DNA of 44,049 nucleotides from Pseudomonas migulae NBRC 103157 (GCF_002091715.1 NZ_BDAG01000049.1:1-44049), one strand, 5' to 3'. Counted from the stretch's first letter, positions 34,204-43,635 are shown. Made by a program: numbers and translations. The notes: a model not told the origin generated them from the sequence alone.

Positions 34204-36642
34204 TTGATTCGTCTGCTGAAGTTTTTCGGTTGGTCCATCGTCGCCGTTTTCTGCGGACTGCTTCTTGGTCTGAGCGGCGCTTTTCTTTACCTTAGTCCCG
34301 GATTGCCGTCTGTGGAGGCACTGAGAAGTATTCAGTTGCAGATTCCTCTACGGGTATACAGCAGCGACAACAAGTTGATCGCAGAATTTGGCGAAATGCG
34401 CCGCACCCCGATCCGTTTCGCCGACATTCCCCCCAATTTCATTAATGCGTTACTAAGTGCTGAAGACGACAATTTCGCCAACCACTACGGCGTCGATCCT
34501 GGCAGCCTGATGCGCGCCGCCACCCAATTGGTCAAAAGCGGCCACATTCAGTCCGGCGGCAGCACCATCACCATGCAGGTGGCGAAGAACTTCTTCCTGA
34601 CCAGCGAACGCAGTTTTTCGCGCAAGACCACTGAAATCCTCCTGGCGCTGCAGATCGAACGGCAGCTGACCAAGGACGAGATCCTTGAGCTGTACGTCAA
34701 CAAGATCTATCTGGGTAACCGCGCCTACGGTATCGAGGCGGCGGCGCAGGTGTATTACGGCAAGTCGATTCGTGACGTCAGCCTGGCGCAGATGGCGATG
34801 ATCGCCGGCCTGCCAAAAGCCCCGTCGCGCTTCAACCCGCTGGCCAACCCGGCGCGCAGCAAAGAACGTCGCGACTGGATCCTGGGGCGCATGTACAAGC
34901 TCGGAAAAATCACCGAAGCCGATTACACCGCTGCGATCAACGAGCCGCTGAACGCCAGCTATCACGTGCCGACCCCGGAAGTGAACGCACCCTACATCGC
35001 TGAAATGGCTCGCGCCGAAATGGTCGGCCGCTATGGCAGCGATGCCTACACCGAAGGTTTCCGCGTCACGACCACCGTGCCGAGCAACCTGCAGGAAATG
35101 GCCAACACCGCGCTTCACGAAGGCTTGATGACTTACGATCAGCGCCATGGTTATCGCGGCCCCGAGTCGCGCCTGCCGGGCAAGACGCGTGAAGCCTGGG
35201 CCACCGAACTGACCAAGCAACGCACGATCAGCAGCCTTGAACCCGCCATCGTCACCCAGGTCGACAAGACGGGCCTGCAAGTGATGACCCGTACCGGCGA
35301 CGAGCACGTTGGCTGGGACAGCATGAAATGGGCGCGGCCATTCCTGAACACCAACAGCATGGGTGCCAACCCGAAGCAGCCGTCGGACGTTGCCCAGGTC
35401 GGCGACTTGATTCGCGTGCAGCGCCAGCCGGACAACTCGCTGAAGTTCAGCCAGATCCCTCAGGCACAAGGCGCGCTGGTTTCCCTTGATCCGCAGAACG
35501 GCGCCATTCGCTCACTGGTCGGCGGCTTCGCCTTCGAACAAAGTAACTACAACCGCGCCCTGCAGGCCAAGCGTCAGCCGGGCTCGAGCTTCAAACCGTT
35601 CGTCTACAGCGCCGCACTGGATAACGGCTACACCGCCGCCAGCCTGGTGAACGACGCACCGATCGTGTTCGTCGACGAATACCTGGACAAGGTCTGGCGA
35701 CCGAAGAACGACACCAACACCTTCCTAGGCCCGATCCGCCTGCGCGAAGGGCTGTACAAGTCGCGCAACCTGGTGTCGATCCGACTGGTGCAGGCGCTGG
35801 GCGTTGATCGCACCATCGACTACATCAGCAAGTTCGGCTTCAACAAGCAGGACCTGCCGCGCAACCTGTCGCTGGCCCTGGGCACCGCGACCCTGACGCC
35901 TATGGAAATCGCCACCGGCTGGAGCACGTTCGCCAACGGCGGCTTCAAGATCACCCCGTACATCATCGACAAGATCGAAAGCCGCAATGGCGACACGCTG
36001 TTCGTCGCCAATCCGCCGAGCGTGCCGAAAGGCGATGCAGCACCGGACGGGATTGCCGTCCCCGCCGCCGAGGCCTTTACGGTCAACGCGACACCCGGCG
36101 AAGCTCCGGGCCAACCCGCGCCTCAGGCTCCAGCCGTGGCCGAACGCATTGTCGATGGCCGCACCACTTACATCCTCAACAGCATGCTTCAGGATGTGAT
36201 CAAACTCGGTACAGGCCGCCGCGCGCTGGCCATGGGCCGCCCCGACATCGCGGGCAAGACCGGTACCACCAACGAATCCAAGGACGCGTGGTTCTCGGGC
36301 TACAACGCCGATTATGTGACCACCGTCTGGACCGGCTTCGACCAGCCGGAAAGCCTGGGCAAACGTGAATTCGGCGGTACTGTGGCGCTGCCGATCTGGA
36401 TGAACTACATGGCTGCCGCGCTCAAGGACAAGCCACCGCATACGCAGCCAGAGCCGGAAGGCATTCTGAGCCTGCGGGTTGACCCGGTCAGTGGTCGCGC
36501 CGCCACGCCTGGCACGCCAGGCGCGTACTTCGAGCTGTTCAAGGCCGAAGACACGCCGCCGTCGGTGAATGAGCTGGGTAACGGCAACGCACCGGGAAGC
36601 CCGCTGCCAGCCGATGAAGCGGCGCCGATCGATTTGTTCTGA
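34204..36642 (+). CDS. ponA: Penicillin-binding protein 1A (bifunctional class A PBP)
   Basis: 812 residues. After a membrane anchor (about 8-30) comes the glycosyltransferase domain (about 55-230), with the catalytic Glu in SAEDDNFANHYGVD, then GGSTITMQ and KIYLGNRAYGIEAAA. An OB-like insert (about 325-420) follows. The transpeptidase domain (about 430-740) has SSFK with Ser461, SRN, and KTGTTNE. It polymerises and cross-links peptidoglycan in the periplasm. The start is a TTG with a weak ribosome-binding site (GGATAT), so it may be translated modestly. It is divergent from pilM, as usual in Pseudomonas. Confidence 0.95.
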   Translation: MIRLLKFFGWSIVAVFCGLLLGLSGAFLYLSPGLPSVEALRSIQLQIPLRVYSSDNKLIAEFGEMRRTPIRFADIPPNFINALLSAEDDNFANHYGVDPGSLMRAATQLVKSGHIQSGGSTITMQVAKNFFLTSERSFSRKTTEILLALQIERQLTKDEILELYVNKIYLGNRAYGIEAAAQVYYGKSIRDVSLAQMAMIAGLPKAPSRFNPLANPARSKERRDWILGRMYKLGKITEADYTAAINEPLNASYHVPTPEVNAPYIAEMARAEMVGRYGSDAYTEGFRVTTTVPSNLQEMANTALHEGLMTYDQRHGYRGPESRLPGKTREAWATELTKQRTISSLEPAIVTQVDKTGLQVMTRTGDEHVGWDSMKWARPFLNTNSMGANPKQPSDVAQVGDLIRVQRQPDNSLKFSQIPQAQGALVSLDPQNGAIRSLVGGFAFEQSNYNRALQAKRQPGSSFKPFVYSAALDNGYTAASLVNDAPIVFVDEYLDKVWRPKNDTNTFLGPIRLREGLYKSRNLVSIRLVQALGVDRTIDYISKFGFNKQDLPRNLSLALGTATLTPMEIATGWSTFANGGFKITPYIIDKIESRNGDTLFVANPPSVPKGDAAPDGIAVPAAEAFTVNATPGEAPGQPAPQAPAVAERIVDGRTTYILNSMLQDVIKLGTGRRALAMGRPDIAGKTGTTNESKDAWFSGYNADYVTTVWTGFDQPESLGKREFGGTVALPIWMNYMAAALKDKPPHTQPEPEGILSLRVDPVSGRAATPGTPGAYFELFKAEDTPPSVNELGNGNAPGSPLPADEAAPIDLF

Positions 36643-36658
36643 TCGTGTAACGCAATGC

Positions 36659-36693
36659 AAAAGCCCCGCCTTCGAGAGAAGTGCGGGGCTTTT
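36659..36693. terminator. Bidirectional intrinsic terminator
   Basis: AAAAGCCCCGC and GCGGGGCTTTT form the stem, with inner CTTC-GAGA-GAAG pairing. A and T runs on the two sides make it usable by ponA (plus) and by the convergent small gene (minus). The sequence closely resembles the terminator at 43808-43844. Confidence 0.9.
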
Positions 36694-36699
36694 CCATTT

Positions 36700-36969
36700 T
36701 CAGCGTGCAGCTTTTTCCAGCGTCCAGCCCAACACATCCAAGGCATCACAGCCGTCCTGGACCAACATGTGGGCAGCATTGGCAAAATGCTCCAGGTCGT
36801 GTCCTTCGGCTTCTTTGACGCACAGGCAGGTGACGCTGTTGAGCAGATTACGCGCGGCTTTGAGTCGGTGGACGGCGGTTTCGAGGAGATCGGAAGCGCG
36901 GGCTTCGGTGTCAATGTACAGGGTGGGGCCGACGCTGAAGTTGCCTTGGAGCGGGTGGAATTTGGGCAT
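36700..36969 (-). CDS. Small Pseudomonas-type hypothetical protein
   Basis: 89 residues, predicted mostly helical and soluble, with no membrane segment or signal. It resembles in size and style the small Pseudomonas proteins filed as DUF3077/DUF6124, but I cannot assign a family firmly. The start is ATG 36969 (MPKFHPLQGNF) with GAGAT about 8 nt upstream. The frame stays open for 53 codons more, but those codons coincide with a hairpin-rich leader and are proline/arginine/threonine-rich, unlike the rest. It ends 7 nt from the shared terminator. Function unknown. Confidence 0.7.
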   Translation of the reverse strand: MPKFHPLQGNFSVGPTLYIDTEARASDLLETAVHRLKAARNLLNSVTCLCVKEAEGHDLEHFANAAHMLVQDGCDALDVLGWTLEKAAR

Positions 36970-37133
36970 GGTAGGAATCTCATCTGATTGGTGAAGCTCC
37001 CACCTATTCGCGGCTAAACGAATCAGGGTGGTAGCCGTACGCGGGTTAGCCGACCGGACAGATGAACCCGGCACACCCGAAGGTGTCCCACGCACAGCCA
37101 CCATAAACATGTACATGTCAGGCAGCAAAAAGC
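36970..37133 (-). promoter_or_regulatory. Long structured 5' leader, candidate cis-regulatory RNA
   Basis: Read on the minus strand, the leader has GACACC-TTCG-GGTGTG (UUCG tetraloop), CGGGTT closing with AACCCG across a 17-nt loop, ATTCG with CGAAT, and GGTG-GGAGCTT-CACC just before the start region. The order and the density of stems suggest a folded RNA that could control translation. This is also the 53-codon in-frame extension, so a longer protein is the alternative. Confidence 0.4.
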
Positions 37134-37139
37134 GCCACG

Positions 37140-37169
37140 ATTATACGGGCGCTTGTGCATCATCTGTAA
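37140..37169 (-). promoter_or_regulatory. Candidate promoter for the small gene
   Basis: The minus strand has a perfect -10 TATAAT (37145-37140) with the weak -35 TTACAG (37169-37164) at 18-nt spacing. It would give a leader of about 165 nt. The remaining stretch up to 37362 is AT-rich, has a 6-bp hairpin (CGCCGA-TTAT-TCGGCG, 37188-37203) and shows no gene. Confidence 0.4.
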
Positions 37170-37362
37170 CGACCGGCTAAAGTCGATCGCCGATTATTCG
37201 GCGACGAGCAAACTATAGGTGAGCCTCCAGCAACGCGAAACCCGGTTTTTGCGTATCGGAGATGTCCTACACGTTTCTCGGAAATGCCTTGTTTTTGAAT
37301 TTTTTTTCCCCAGCAGCGCTCTCGCCTCTGGGCAGATAAATTGCTTTCGGTATGTTCAAACC

Positions 37363-38298
37363 CTAGCCGCGCTCTAGATCGACAAGTCGTGTGGTGGGAC
37401 CGCTCGCCTTAAGGCGCTCAGTGACAATATCAGGCCACCTATTGCGGGAGCGACGTTTGGCAATGTTGTAGGTGAATTCCTGAATTCGATCGTTCGGGTA
37501 CAGTATTGGCTCGAGTATCAGTTTTGCCACATCGTTACCGGTTAAGTAGTTTTTGCCGCCAGCGTCCTTCTTCGCTTGCTTCAATTGCGCCAGTGTTTGT
37601 TTGAAGCTGTCGCTCATTTTTGGCCGCACGGCCAGCTGGCTTTTTACAAATGCATCCGACTCACTGTGATTACCGTCTTCGTCGAAATAAGGGCCATTGT
37701 TCATGTAGGAACGGATGTATTCCCAAAAGCCTTTTTGCATCGCCAACGATTTGCCGAAGGGCGCGCCGAGGCTGATCATCAGAGCCGATTCTGGCTCTTC
37801 AAATTTCCACATACGAATTTCCAGTGAAGCGTTTTTCATGCCACCAATTTGGGTGCCTACCAGTTGAAACTCATTGGCTACGGCTTTTATGCCATCCCAT
37901 GGAGAGTGATATAGATCGCCCTCATGATCGAAGTACACTTCGCGAGTACGGCGGTTAAAGAGAATGGGCAGAGGTAGAGGACGGAGGGTTTCCCATAAAA
38001 ATGGCGCTAGGAACAAGGGAGCACATATTGCAAGCATGATAAACAGCCCTTCAAGCTCTCCACTTTGTATAAAGCTGAGCAGCCCAAGCCCCATCCCCCC
38101 GACCCCGCCCATACCCCCCAATACTCCCGTTAGCATTCCTCGATCAGAGTCACCACTTGCTTGCAACGTTAAGTAATTTTCCGTGTGTTCATCAGTAATA
38201 AACAGCTCCATCGGCTGTTCGCCCGTGGGCTTACTCGCTTCGAGAATTACAGTGGGCGCAGCGCTGTCAGGTGGTGTTGCTGGCGTATCTATATCCAT
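37363..38298 (-). CDS. DUF6708-like membrane protein, putative T6SS immunity protein
   Basis: 311 residues. A hydrophilic N-terminus is followed by a Gly/Met-rich first membrane segment (about 55-77) and a second (about 83-103), then a cytoplasmic domain starting LPILFNRRTREVYFDHEG, which resembles DUF6708. The ATG lies inside the 3' end of the effector gene (10-nt overlap), the arrangement expected of a coupled immunity gene. Membrane location fits protection against a pore-forming toxin. Base composition looks more AT-rich than in the core genes, which suggests transfer. Immunity is inferred from position. DUF6708 proteins have also been seen elsewhere in T6SS modules, so an accessory role is possible. 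Confidence 0.65.
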   Translation of the reverse strand: MDIDTPATPPDSAAPTVILEASKPTGEQPMELFITDEHTENYLTLQASGDSDRGMLTGVLGGMGGVGGMGLGLLSFIQSGELEGLFIMLAICAPLFLAPFLWETLRPLPLPILFNRRTREVYFDHEGDLYHSPWDGIKAVANEFQLVGTQIGGMKNASLEIRMWKFEEPESALMISLGAPFGKSLAMQKGFWEYIRSYMNNGPYFDEDGNHSESDAFVKSQLAVRPKMSDSFKQTLAQLKQAKKDAGGKNYLTGNDVAKLILEPILYPNDRIQEFTYNIAKRRSRNRWPDIVTERLKASGPTTRLVDLERG

Positions 38299-40982
38299 GC
38301 TCGTTCCATGATTTTTACCGCTGGCAGTGTCAGTCCTTCTCGTGGGGAGTAGATCAACTCACCCTCAATCCGCCGCAGGTCCCGTAGACCATCCTCATGG
38401 TAAACACGACGGTATGGGGTGACCCCAGCAGGAACAGGAATACGGGTGCCGCTGTGTCGCACAAAGTCTCTACCCGTCCATTCGACCTTTTTTATTTGGT
38501 CGGCGTGATAGCCGAGTGTATCGCCCCAAACTTCGATGCCCTTGAAATGGATCATGCCATCGTTCAGCGGTGCATTTTCTCCCGGTAGTTTCAAGATCAG
38601 ATACGTAGAGGTGACTTGTCCTTGATAGGGGTGCATTTCCGCCAGCCGGCTGGCATCAAAGCTGATAGGAAACAGAACGGGGTACAGCTTATCCATGGAG
38701 AGGCTATAGCTGTGGGACCAAACCTCGTCCGGACGGATACCATAGCGGCTGCTTTTCACCCATTTTTCCAACGGCGAGTCGACCGTATATAGACGGGCAA
38801 CGATCCCGCCCACAATCACAACCGCGAGCCCCAATAGTTTGGCCCCCAGGTGTGGCACTACGTTGAGTCCTCTGGCGATAGTCGCAGCGTCACCTGCTAT
38901 AACAGCAGCCCGTGCGACTCGTAGTGCTCGAATGGCCTGGGCCTGGATTTTGATACTGGCCAGCGAGGCACCAGCCACGGTCAAGTTCGCGGTCATGGTG
39001 TCGAAATCTCCCATTTTGTAGGCCTCTAAGGCATCTATCCCATAGAGTACGACGTCAAACGCCAGAAAGACGCCCTGCGCCAAAGCAGTAGTGGCGGCAC
39101 GCCCTAACGCGTTAACCAAAAGCAGCCGAGAGGAGATTGAAGAACTGCCGCTTTGGCGGACGGATGACGCCCAATTGACTTCAGCCACTCGCTGAACGAC
39201 CGCCGCAGCTGCGGCGCCTATGCCAACCGCAGCGCCCACTCCGATAAATCCGTTTTTGATCGTTTTGTTATCAACAAACGAATTGCCGGACGATACGAAA
39301 TTCACCCCCGCCACCAACGTCACAATCGATTTAATCGGCGCCTTGCTCAGCGCACCTTTCAAATCAAACACACTGGTCAACTCGACACTCGCCGCCAGAT
39401 TCACCGGCAACGGCGGCAGCTTGGTGCTGGCCGGGACCAAATGCATGAAAGGGATACCGTCAGCCACGCCACTGGCCAGCGGTGCGACGTTTAAATGGGC
39501 GGGCAATGTCTGGCGCGTCCCAATCAAATCGCTGTACCACTCGCCCAACTGACGCGGTGTGACGCCCGAGATCTGGATGCGCTGATCGCTGCGGGCAAGC
39601 GCCGCCGCCATGTACAAATACCCCGCGGTGCCGGTGGCCTTTTCGCCCTGATGCAGTTGCAGCCCGGCGACCGGAGCGATAGCCAGAAACAAAGCCTCAA
39701 CGCTCGATGCAGGGTTGTGTTGTTTGAGTTTGTCGGCGGTCCCGTTGATCGCCTCTGCGTATCCAAAGGCACGGGTGAGTTGGCTCGCGCCCTCTTGCAG
39801 GGGCGCGGTGTTGTCGTTGACCACATCGCCCAGATCAACGAGGTATTTGATCTCGCCAACGCCCAGCCGTCGCGGCAATCCGAGCAAGGCCCAAAGCAGC
39901 CATGGCTTGCCGGCCTTGTCGCCTTCCAGACTCAGAGTAATGGCCTCGGCCCCGTCACTGGTACTCGCGGGCCCTAGACACGCCGCCGCGAAATGTAATT
40001 CCAATGCCTCGCGGGCAATCGCCTGGGTAATGTCGAAATGACCACAAGCCGTGTCCAGGCTGGAAGCACCAGTGCCGTGCTGGGTGTTGAACCACGCCAC
40101 CCAGAGTTGGGCCAGACGCCGCATGTCGGCGGCATACAGGTCGTTCTGAGTTTCCTGATCGTTCCACGCCCGCTGGAGTTCGTCGTAGCGCGTAATCGAC
40201 GGCAACTGCGCTTTGAGTTGGCGGTCGCCTTCGCTGAGCGACTTGATGACGCCCGCCATTGCCCACTCTTCAGCGTGATGCTCCTGATAGCTGTCGAAGG
40301 CGTCTTTGCGGACACGCATCAACGCAGCGAGGTCGAGCAGTACGCCCCAGGCGTCATCAATCAGCGCGTAGGTTTGCTGCTCGCACGCCTTCATCTGCTT
40401 TCGCACTTTGAACCAAGCAGGCGCGTGTTCCGTTTCGGACTCTGCGCTCCAGCCATAGCGGGTCGCATCGTTGTATTCGCCAATCTGCTGGGCGACAGCG
40501 TCAACGTTGCCGCTGAACGGCGCAACCCCCGGTACAAAACTGCGCATGATGCGCTCGCGCACGGCGGGGTCTTTTTTCGCGGACTGGTATTGCGCTTCAC
40601 TCCAGCGAACGGGCGACCAGACCAATCCAGCAGGGGTGCCAGCCCTCAACACCAGGTGGGGTTTGACTCGGGTGTCGATCACTCTTCCCGCACGTAGTGT
40701 TTGGGTGAGCTGGGCTTTTTCCACCTGATACTCCACCAATTTGGGAGGGCTGCTTTCCCACACGTAGAGCCAGCCGTCGCGCAACAAACGCGAGGTGTAG
40801 CTGAGCGCATGGCCGGTCAAATCAGGATGGCGGGGGCCCAACTCAGGAAACGAGCCGCTCAACCCCGGCAAGTCATAGCCTTCGGCATCAATCGCATCGG
40901 TAGGGCCGAGGGCGTATCGCAGCGGTAAAACGGCGGCGAATAGTGGGCACGTTCCAACGCGGATGTTGTTCTGGGCGCTCAT
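38289..40982 (-). CDS. VasX-like T6SS effector (BTH_I2691 type), putative pore-former
   Basis: 897 residues. The N-terminal region (about 8-190: CPLFAAVLPLRYALG, then SRLLRDGWLYVWE) matches the toxin VasX N-terminal region found in MIX/BTH_I2691-type effectors. A long helical middle follows. Hydrophobic segments at about 550-566, 577-598 (Gly/Ala-rich), 627-650 and 712-732 would insert in a target membrane. The C-terminal 150 residues are soluble (YGIRPDEVWSHSY). Effectors of this class depolarise inner membranes of prey cells. It starts inside the end of the DUF4123 gene (ATGA) downstream of vgrG, so it is cargo of that spike. Confidence 0.8.
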   Translation of the reverse strand: MSAQNNIRVGTCPLFAAVLPLRYALGPTDAIDAEGYDLPGLSGSFPELGPRHPDLTGHALSYTSRLLRDGWLYVWESSPPKLVEYQVEKAQLTQTLRAGRVIDTRVKPHLVLRAGTPAGLVWSPVRWSEAQYQSAKKDPAVRERIMRSFVPGVAPFSGNVDAVAQQIGEYNDATRYGWSAESETEHAPAWFKVRKQMKACEQQTYALIDDAWGVLLDLAALMRVRKDAFDSYQEHHAEEWAMAGVIKSLSEGDRQLKAQLPSITRYDELQRAWNDQETQNDLYAADMRRLAQLWVAWFNTQHGTGASSLDTACGHFDITQAIAREALELHFAAACLGPASTSDGAEAITLSLEGDKAGKPWLLWALLGLPRRLGVGEIKYLVDLGDVVNDNTAPLQEGASQLTRAFGYAEAINGTADKLKQHNPASSVEALFLAIAPVAGLQLHQGEKATGTAGYLYMAAALARSDQRIQISGVTPRQLGEWYSDLIGTRQTLPAHLNVAPLASGVADGIPFMHLVPASTKLPPLPVNLAASVELTSVFDLKGALSKAPIKSIVTLVAGVNFVSSGNSFVDNKTIKNGFIGVGAAVGIGAAAAAVVQRVAEVNWASSVRQSGSSSISSRLLLVNALGRAATTALAQGVFLAFDVVLYGIDALEAYKMGDFDTMTANLTVAGASLASIKIQAQAIRALRVARAAVIAGDAATIARGLNVVPHLGAKLLGLAVVIVGGIVARLYTVDSPLEKWVKSSRYGIRPDEVWSHSYSLSMDKLYPVLFPISFDASRLAEMHPYQGQVTSTYLILKLPGENAPLNDGMIHFKGIEVWGDTLGYHADQIKKVEWTGRDFVRHSGTRIPVPAGVTPYRRVYHEDGLRDLRRIEGELIYSPREGLTLPAVKIMERAWI

Positions 40983-41545
40983 GGGTTTGTCTCCGGGTCG
41001 GCGGGAAGGCTCAGCGCGTGCAGAAGCGCCTCAGGCAGGGTGATTTGCGCGGCCAGACCTTTATTGGCCGGCGCCGCGTCGAATTCCGACGCCTGGTTTT
41101 CCCACGCGCATACGGATGCGTTGTCCTGTCGTAGCCAAACGCTTTCCACGCCAAACCAAAAGCCTGTTGGCCATTGCACACCGGCCATCCAGGCGCGGCA
41201 CAGCACACAACCATCCGCCAGTCGCAGCCATAGCTCTCGCCGGTGCTCATCAAAAATGCGCAAACGACGTTGCAGGATCGGGAGCAATTGTTGAGCGCTC
41301 AGCGGAGTAGAAAGCCAAACACCATGTTGCAAGTCGGTGCCGCCCCACCACGCGGCATAGGCTGCGCTGCCAGTCGAGGCATTCAGCAAAAAGGGCCCTG
41401 CTGCGCCAATGGCCTCGTAGGCAGTTCCCTTGAAAAGCGATTGAGGAGCGTCTGCGCTGTAGTGCTGATGAAGCCAGTCGATAGCGTCTTCATATTGAGC
41501 ACCATCAAGCAGGAGCAGTCCTTTGTTTGGAGCGTCGGGGGTCAT
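40979..41545 (-). CDS. DUF4123 T6SS adaptor/chaperone
   Basis: 188 residues with a DUF4123-type N-terminal half (GLLLLDGAQYEDAIDWLHQ, then WWGGTDLQHGVWLSTPL and QQLLPILQRRLRI). Such adaptors (Tap/TEC) bind an effector and load it on the VgrG tip. It sits between vgrG and the VasX-like gene with 4-nt overlaps at both ends, which assigns it as the dedicated loader of that effector. Cytoplasmic; no signal peptide. Confidence 0.85.
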   Translation of the reverse strand: MTPDAPNKGLLLLDGAQYEDAIDWLHQHYSADAPQSLFKGTAYEAIGAAGPFLLNASTGSAAYAAWWGGTDLQHGVWLSTPLSAQQLLPILQRRLRIFDEHRRELWLRLADGCVLCRAWMAGVQWPTGFWFGVESVWLRQDNASVCAWENQASEFDAAPANKGLAAQITLPEALLHALSLPADPETNP

Positions 41546-43635
41546 GCTTCACCCCCCTCTGCTGCCTGGTGTTCCAAGGCGGCATCGCATACCGGGCAAA
41601 TACCGGAATCGGCCTCGCGAAAGACGATGTTCTGTTTGAGTAGGGCCTCCATGGGAAGGGTGTCGATAACCACCGCCTCGGCAGCTTGGGGAGCTGCTGA
41701 CAGTGCCGTCTGCCCGGGTAGGCCAGTTAGCGGTGAACCGCCCACAACAATGGCCACGCTGCTGAAAATCCCGTTGGCATTAATGACGATGAAGTGACCG
41801 CCACACTCCCATGTCAAACTCTGACTGCCCTTGACCACCACATTGTTTGCCGTGACATGGGCATGCGGCCCGGCCTGAATCACCAGTGTCCCTTCCGCTG
41901 TCAGGCTACTGTTGCCGGTGATGGAGATCACCTCGTTACCGCCGATCACGGTGTGGCGAGCACCTTGGGTCGTGTGCAACTCGTCGCCCTTGATCAGGCT
42001 CGCGCTGTTGCGGTCCACCTGCTCGAAACGGTCGTTGCTGATCAGGCTGTGGCTGTCGCGGGTGATCTGTTCGCGGCGGTCGTTGCCGATTTTGGTGTCG
42101 CTGTCGTTGAAGATCAGTTGGTCGAGGTCGCGCTCGGCGCGCAGGTAGATTTGTTCCTGGCCGGCGCGATCTTCTATCGACAGCTCGTTGTAGCCGCCGG
42201 TATGCGGCGAGCTGTGGCTGCGCAATACGGTTTTGGTTTTATGGTCAGGCAACGGATAGGGAACCGCATTGACCTTGTTCGGCACACAACCGGTGATCAG
42301 GGGATTGTCGGGATTGCCGTCCAGATAGGTGACGACGATTTCCATGCCGATACGCGGAATGGTCACCGCGCCGAAACGTGGACCCGCCCAGTGGCTCGAC
42401 ACCCGCAGCCAGCAACTGCTTTTTTCACTGTTGCGTTCGGCCCGGTCCCAATGAAATTCGACTTTCACGCGACCGTATTCATCGCAGTAAATCTCTTCGC
42501 CGGCGGGGCCGGTCACGCGGGCGGTTTGGCTCACCAGCAGGGTTTTTCTTTTCCGCATGGGCGGACGGTAAAACACGTCCCACGGGATGGTGCTGAAGCT
42601 GTTGCGATAGCCTTGGGTAAAGCCGCCCTCAGGTTGGACGTTGCTGGTGATGGCCTCTTCCAGTGCCTGAGGCTGTTTTCCAGCATGCGTCACGTTGAGC
42701 AACAGCCATAAATCATTGCAGCCTCCGCGCGGATGCTCAGTCAGGTCAAAAAAATGACCACTGCGCAAAGTTGGCTGATCGCTTTTGCCCTCGACCAGCT
42801 GGTAATCGGCACGGTGACGCTCCAGGGCCTGACGAGCGAGTTGCTTGCCGAGTTTTTCGTTCTCGATCAATACGGGATAGCGATAATCTTCGAGCTCAGG
42901 AATGAACTCGGCCGTGAAGCGGCTTTCCAGCAACAGACTCGGGCGTTCGAAGTCGTAATACCGACGCGTGGTCGTGCTGGTTCGGTTGCGAAAACCCATG
43001 GAGAACTGGCTGACGACCGGATGCTCTGCCACCATGCCGGACTCTTGCAGATAGGGAGTTTCGCCCAGTTTGGGGAACCAGGTCTGATCGTCGGTGAACA
43101 CCAGCACATGCCCTTCCGGCGAATGCTGGTGATGCCACGCGATGCCATCCTCGGCGCACAGGCGCTGGACGAACTCGAAATCGGTTTCCCCGTATTGAGT
43201 GCAGTATTCGCGCTCGGGGCTGGTGCTGACATGGAAGGCAAAGGCATCGGCCTGAATGCCGTGACCTTTGAGCACCTGAGCGATGATTTGCGACGCCGTC
43301 AGGTTCTGGAAAATTCGCTGATCGTAGCTGAATTGCAGGTAGTGCAGCCTCGGTACGAGCTTCAGGTGATAACGGGTCAGGCGTTTGCCGGGCTCACCCA
43401 CGAAAGCGTCTTCGATATGGCCATGAAGACCTTCGCCGTTCAGGCCGAACTGGAGATACGCAGGTTGGCTGAGCATGCTCTCCAGATCGAAATCAGGGTT
43501 TTCGCTGACCAGCTCGACCTTTATTGAGTACAAGGCGCTGATCGCCTCGACACCCTCAAAGGCGAGCACCTTGAAATCGTTACGAACAGCAGGGATGTGC
43601 AGCGCAAATTGCGCCGTATTGGCCGACTTGAACAT
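41542..43635 (-). CDS. vgrG: T6SS spike protein VgrG
   Basis: 697 residues. The gp27-like base (about 10-370; FALHIPAVRNDFKVLAFEG) is followed by the gp5 OB domain (about 385-470; CDEYGRVKVEFHWDR, SCWLRVSSHWAG) and the repeat beta-helix with DUF2345-type end (about 490-620; LSIEDRAGQEQIYLRAERD). A C-terminal tail of about 70 residues follows and ends with a CPVC pair (Cys680, Cys683). The tail probably contacts the DUF4123-loaded effector. ATG 43635 is chosen because AAGGA lies 7 nt upstream; a GTG six codons earlier is in frame. It is first of the four-gene module. Confidence 0.95.
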   Translation of the reverse strand: MFKSANTAQFALHIPAVRNDFKVLAFEGVEAISALYSIKVELVSENPDFDLESMLSQPAYLQFGLNGEGLHGHIEDAFVGEPGKRLTRYHLKLVPRLHYLQFSYDQRIFQNLTASQIIAQVLKGHGIQADAFAFHVSTSPEREYCTQYGETDFEFVQRLCAEDGIAWHHQHSPEGHVLVFTDDQTWFPKLGETPYLQESGMVAEHPVVSQFSMGFRNRTSTTTRRYYDFERPSLLLESRFTAEFIPELEDYRYPVLIENEKLGKQLARQALERHRADYQLVEGKSDQPTLRSGHFFDLTEHPRGGCNDLWLLLNVTHAGKQPQALEEAITSNVQPEGGFTQGYRNSFSTIPWDVFYRPPMRKRKTLLVSQTARVTGPAGEEIYCDEYGRVKVEFHWDRAERNSEKSSCWLRVSSHWAGPRFGAVTIPRIGMEIVVTYLDGNPDNPLITGCVPNKVNAVPYPLPDHKTKTVLRSHSSPHTGGYNELSIEDRAGQEQIYLRAERDLDQLIFNDSDTKIGNDRREQITRDSHSLISNDRFEQVDRNSASLIKGDELHTTQGARHTVIGGNEVISITGNSSLTAEGTLVIQAGPHAHVTANNVVVKGSQSLTWECGGHFIVINANGIFSSVAIVVGGSPLTGLPGQTALSAAPQAAEAVVIDTLPMEALLKQNIVFREADSGICPVCDAALEHQAAEGGEA

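Noticed and set aside
37263..37320. Long T-run with a CCCAG/CTGGG stem as terminator of the T6SS module
   Set aside because: On the minus strand the run is A, not T, and follows the stem in the wrong orientation; on the plus strand the T-run precedes the stem.
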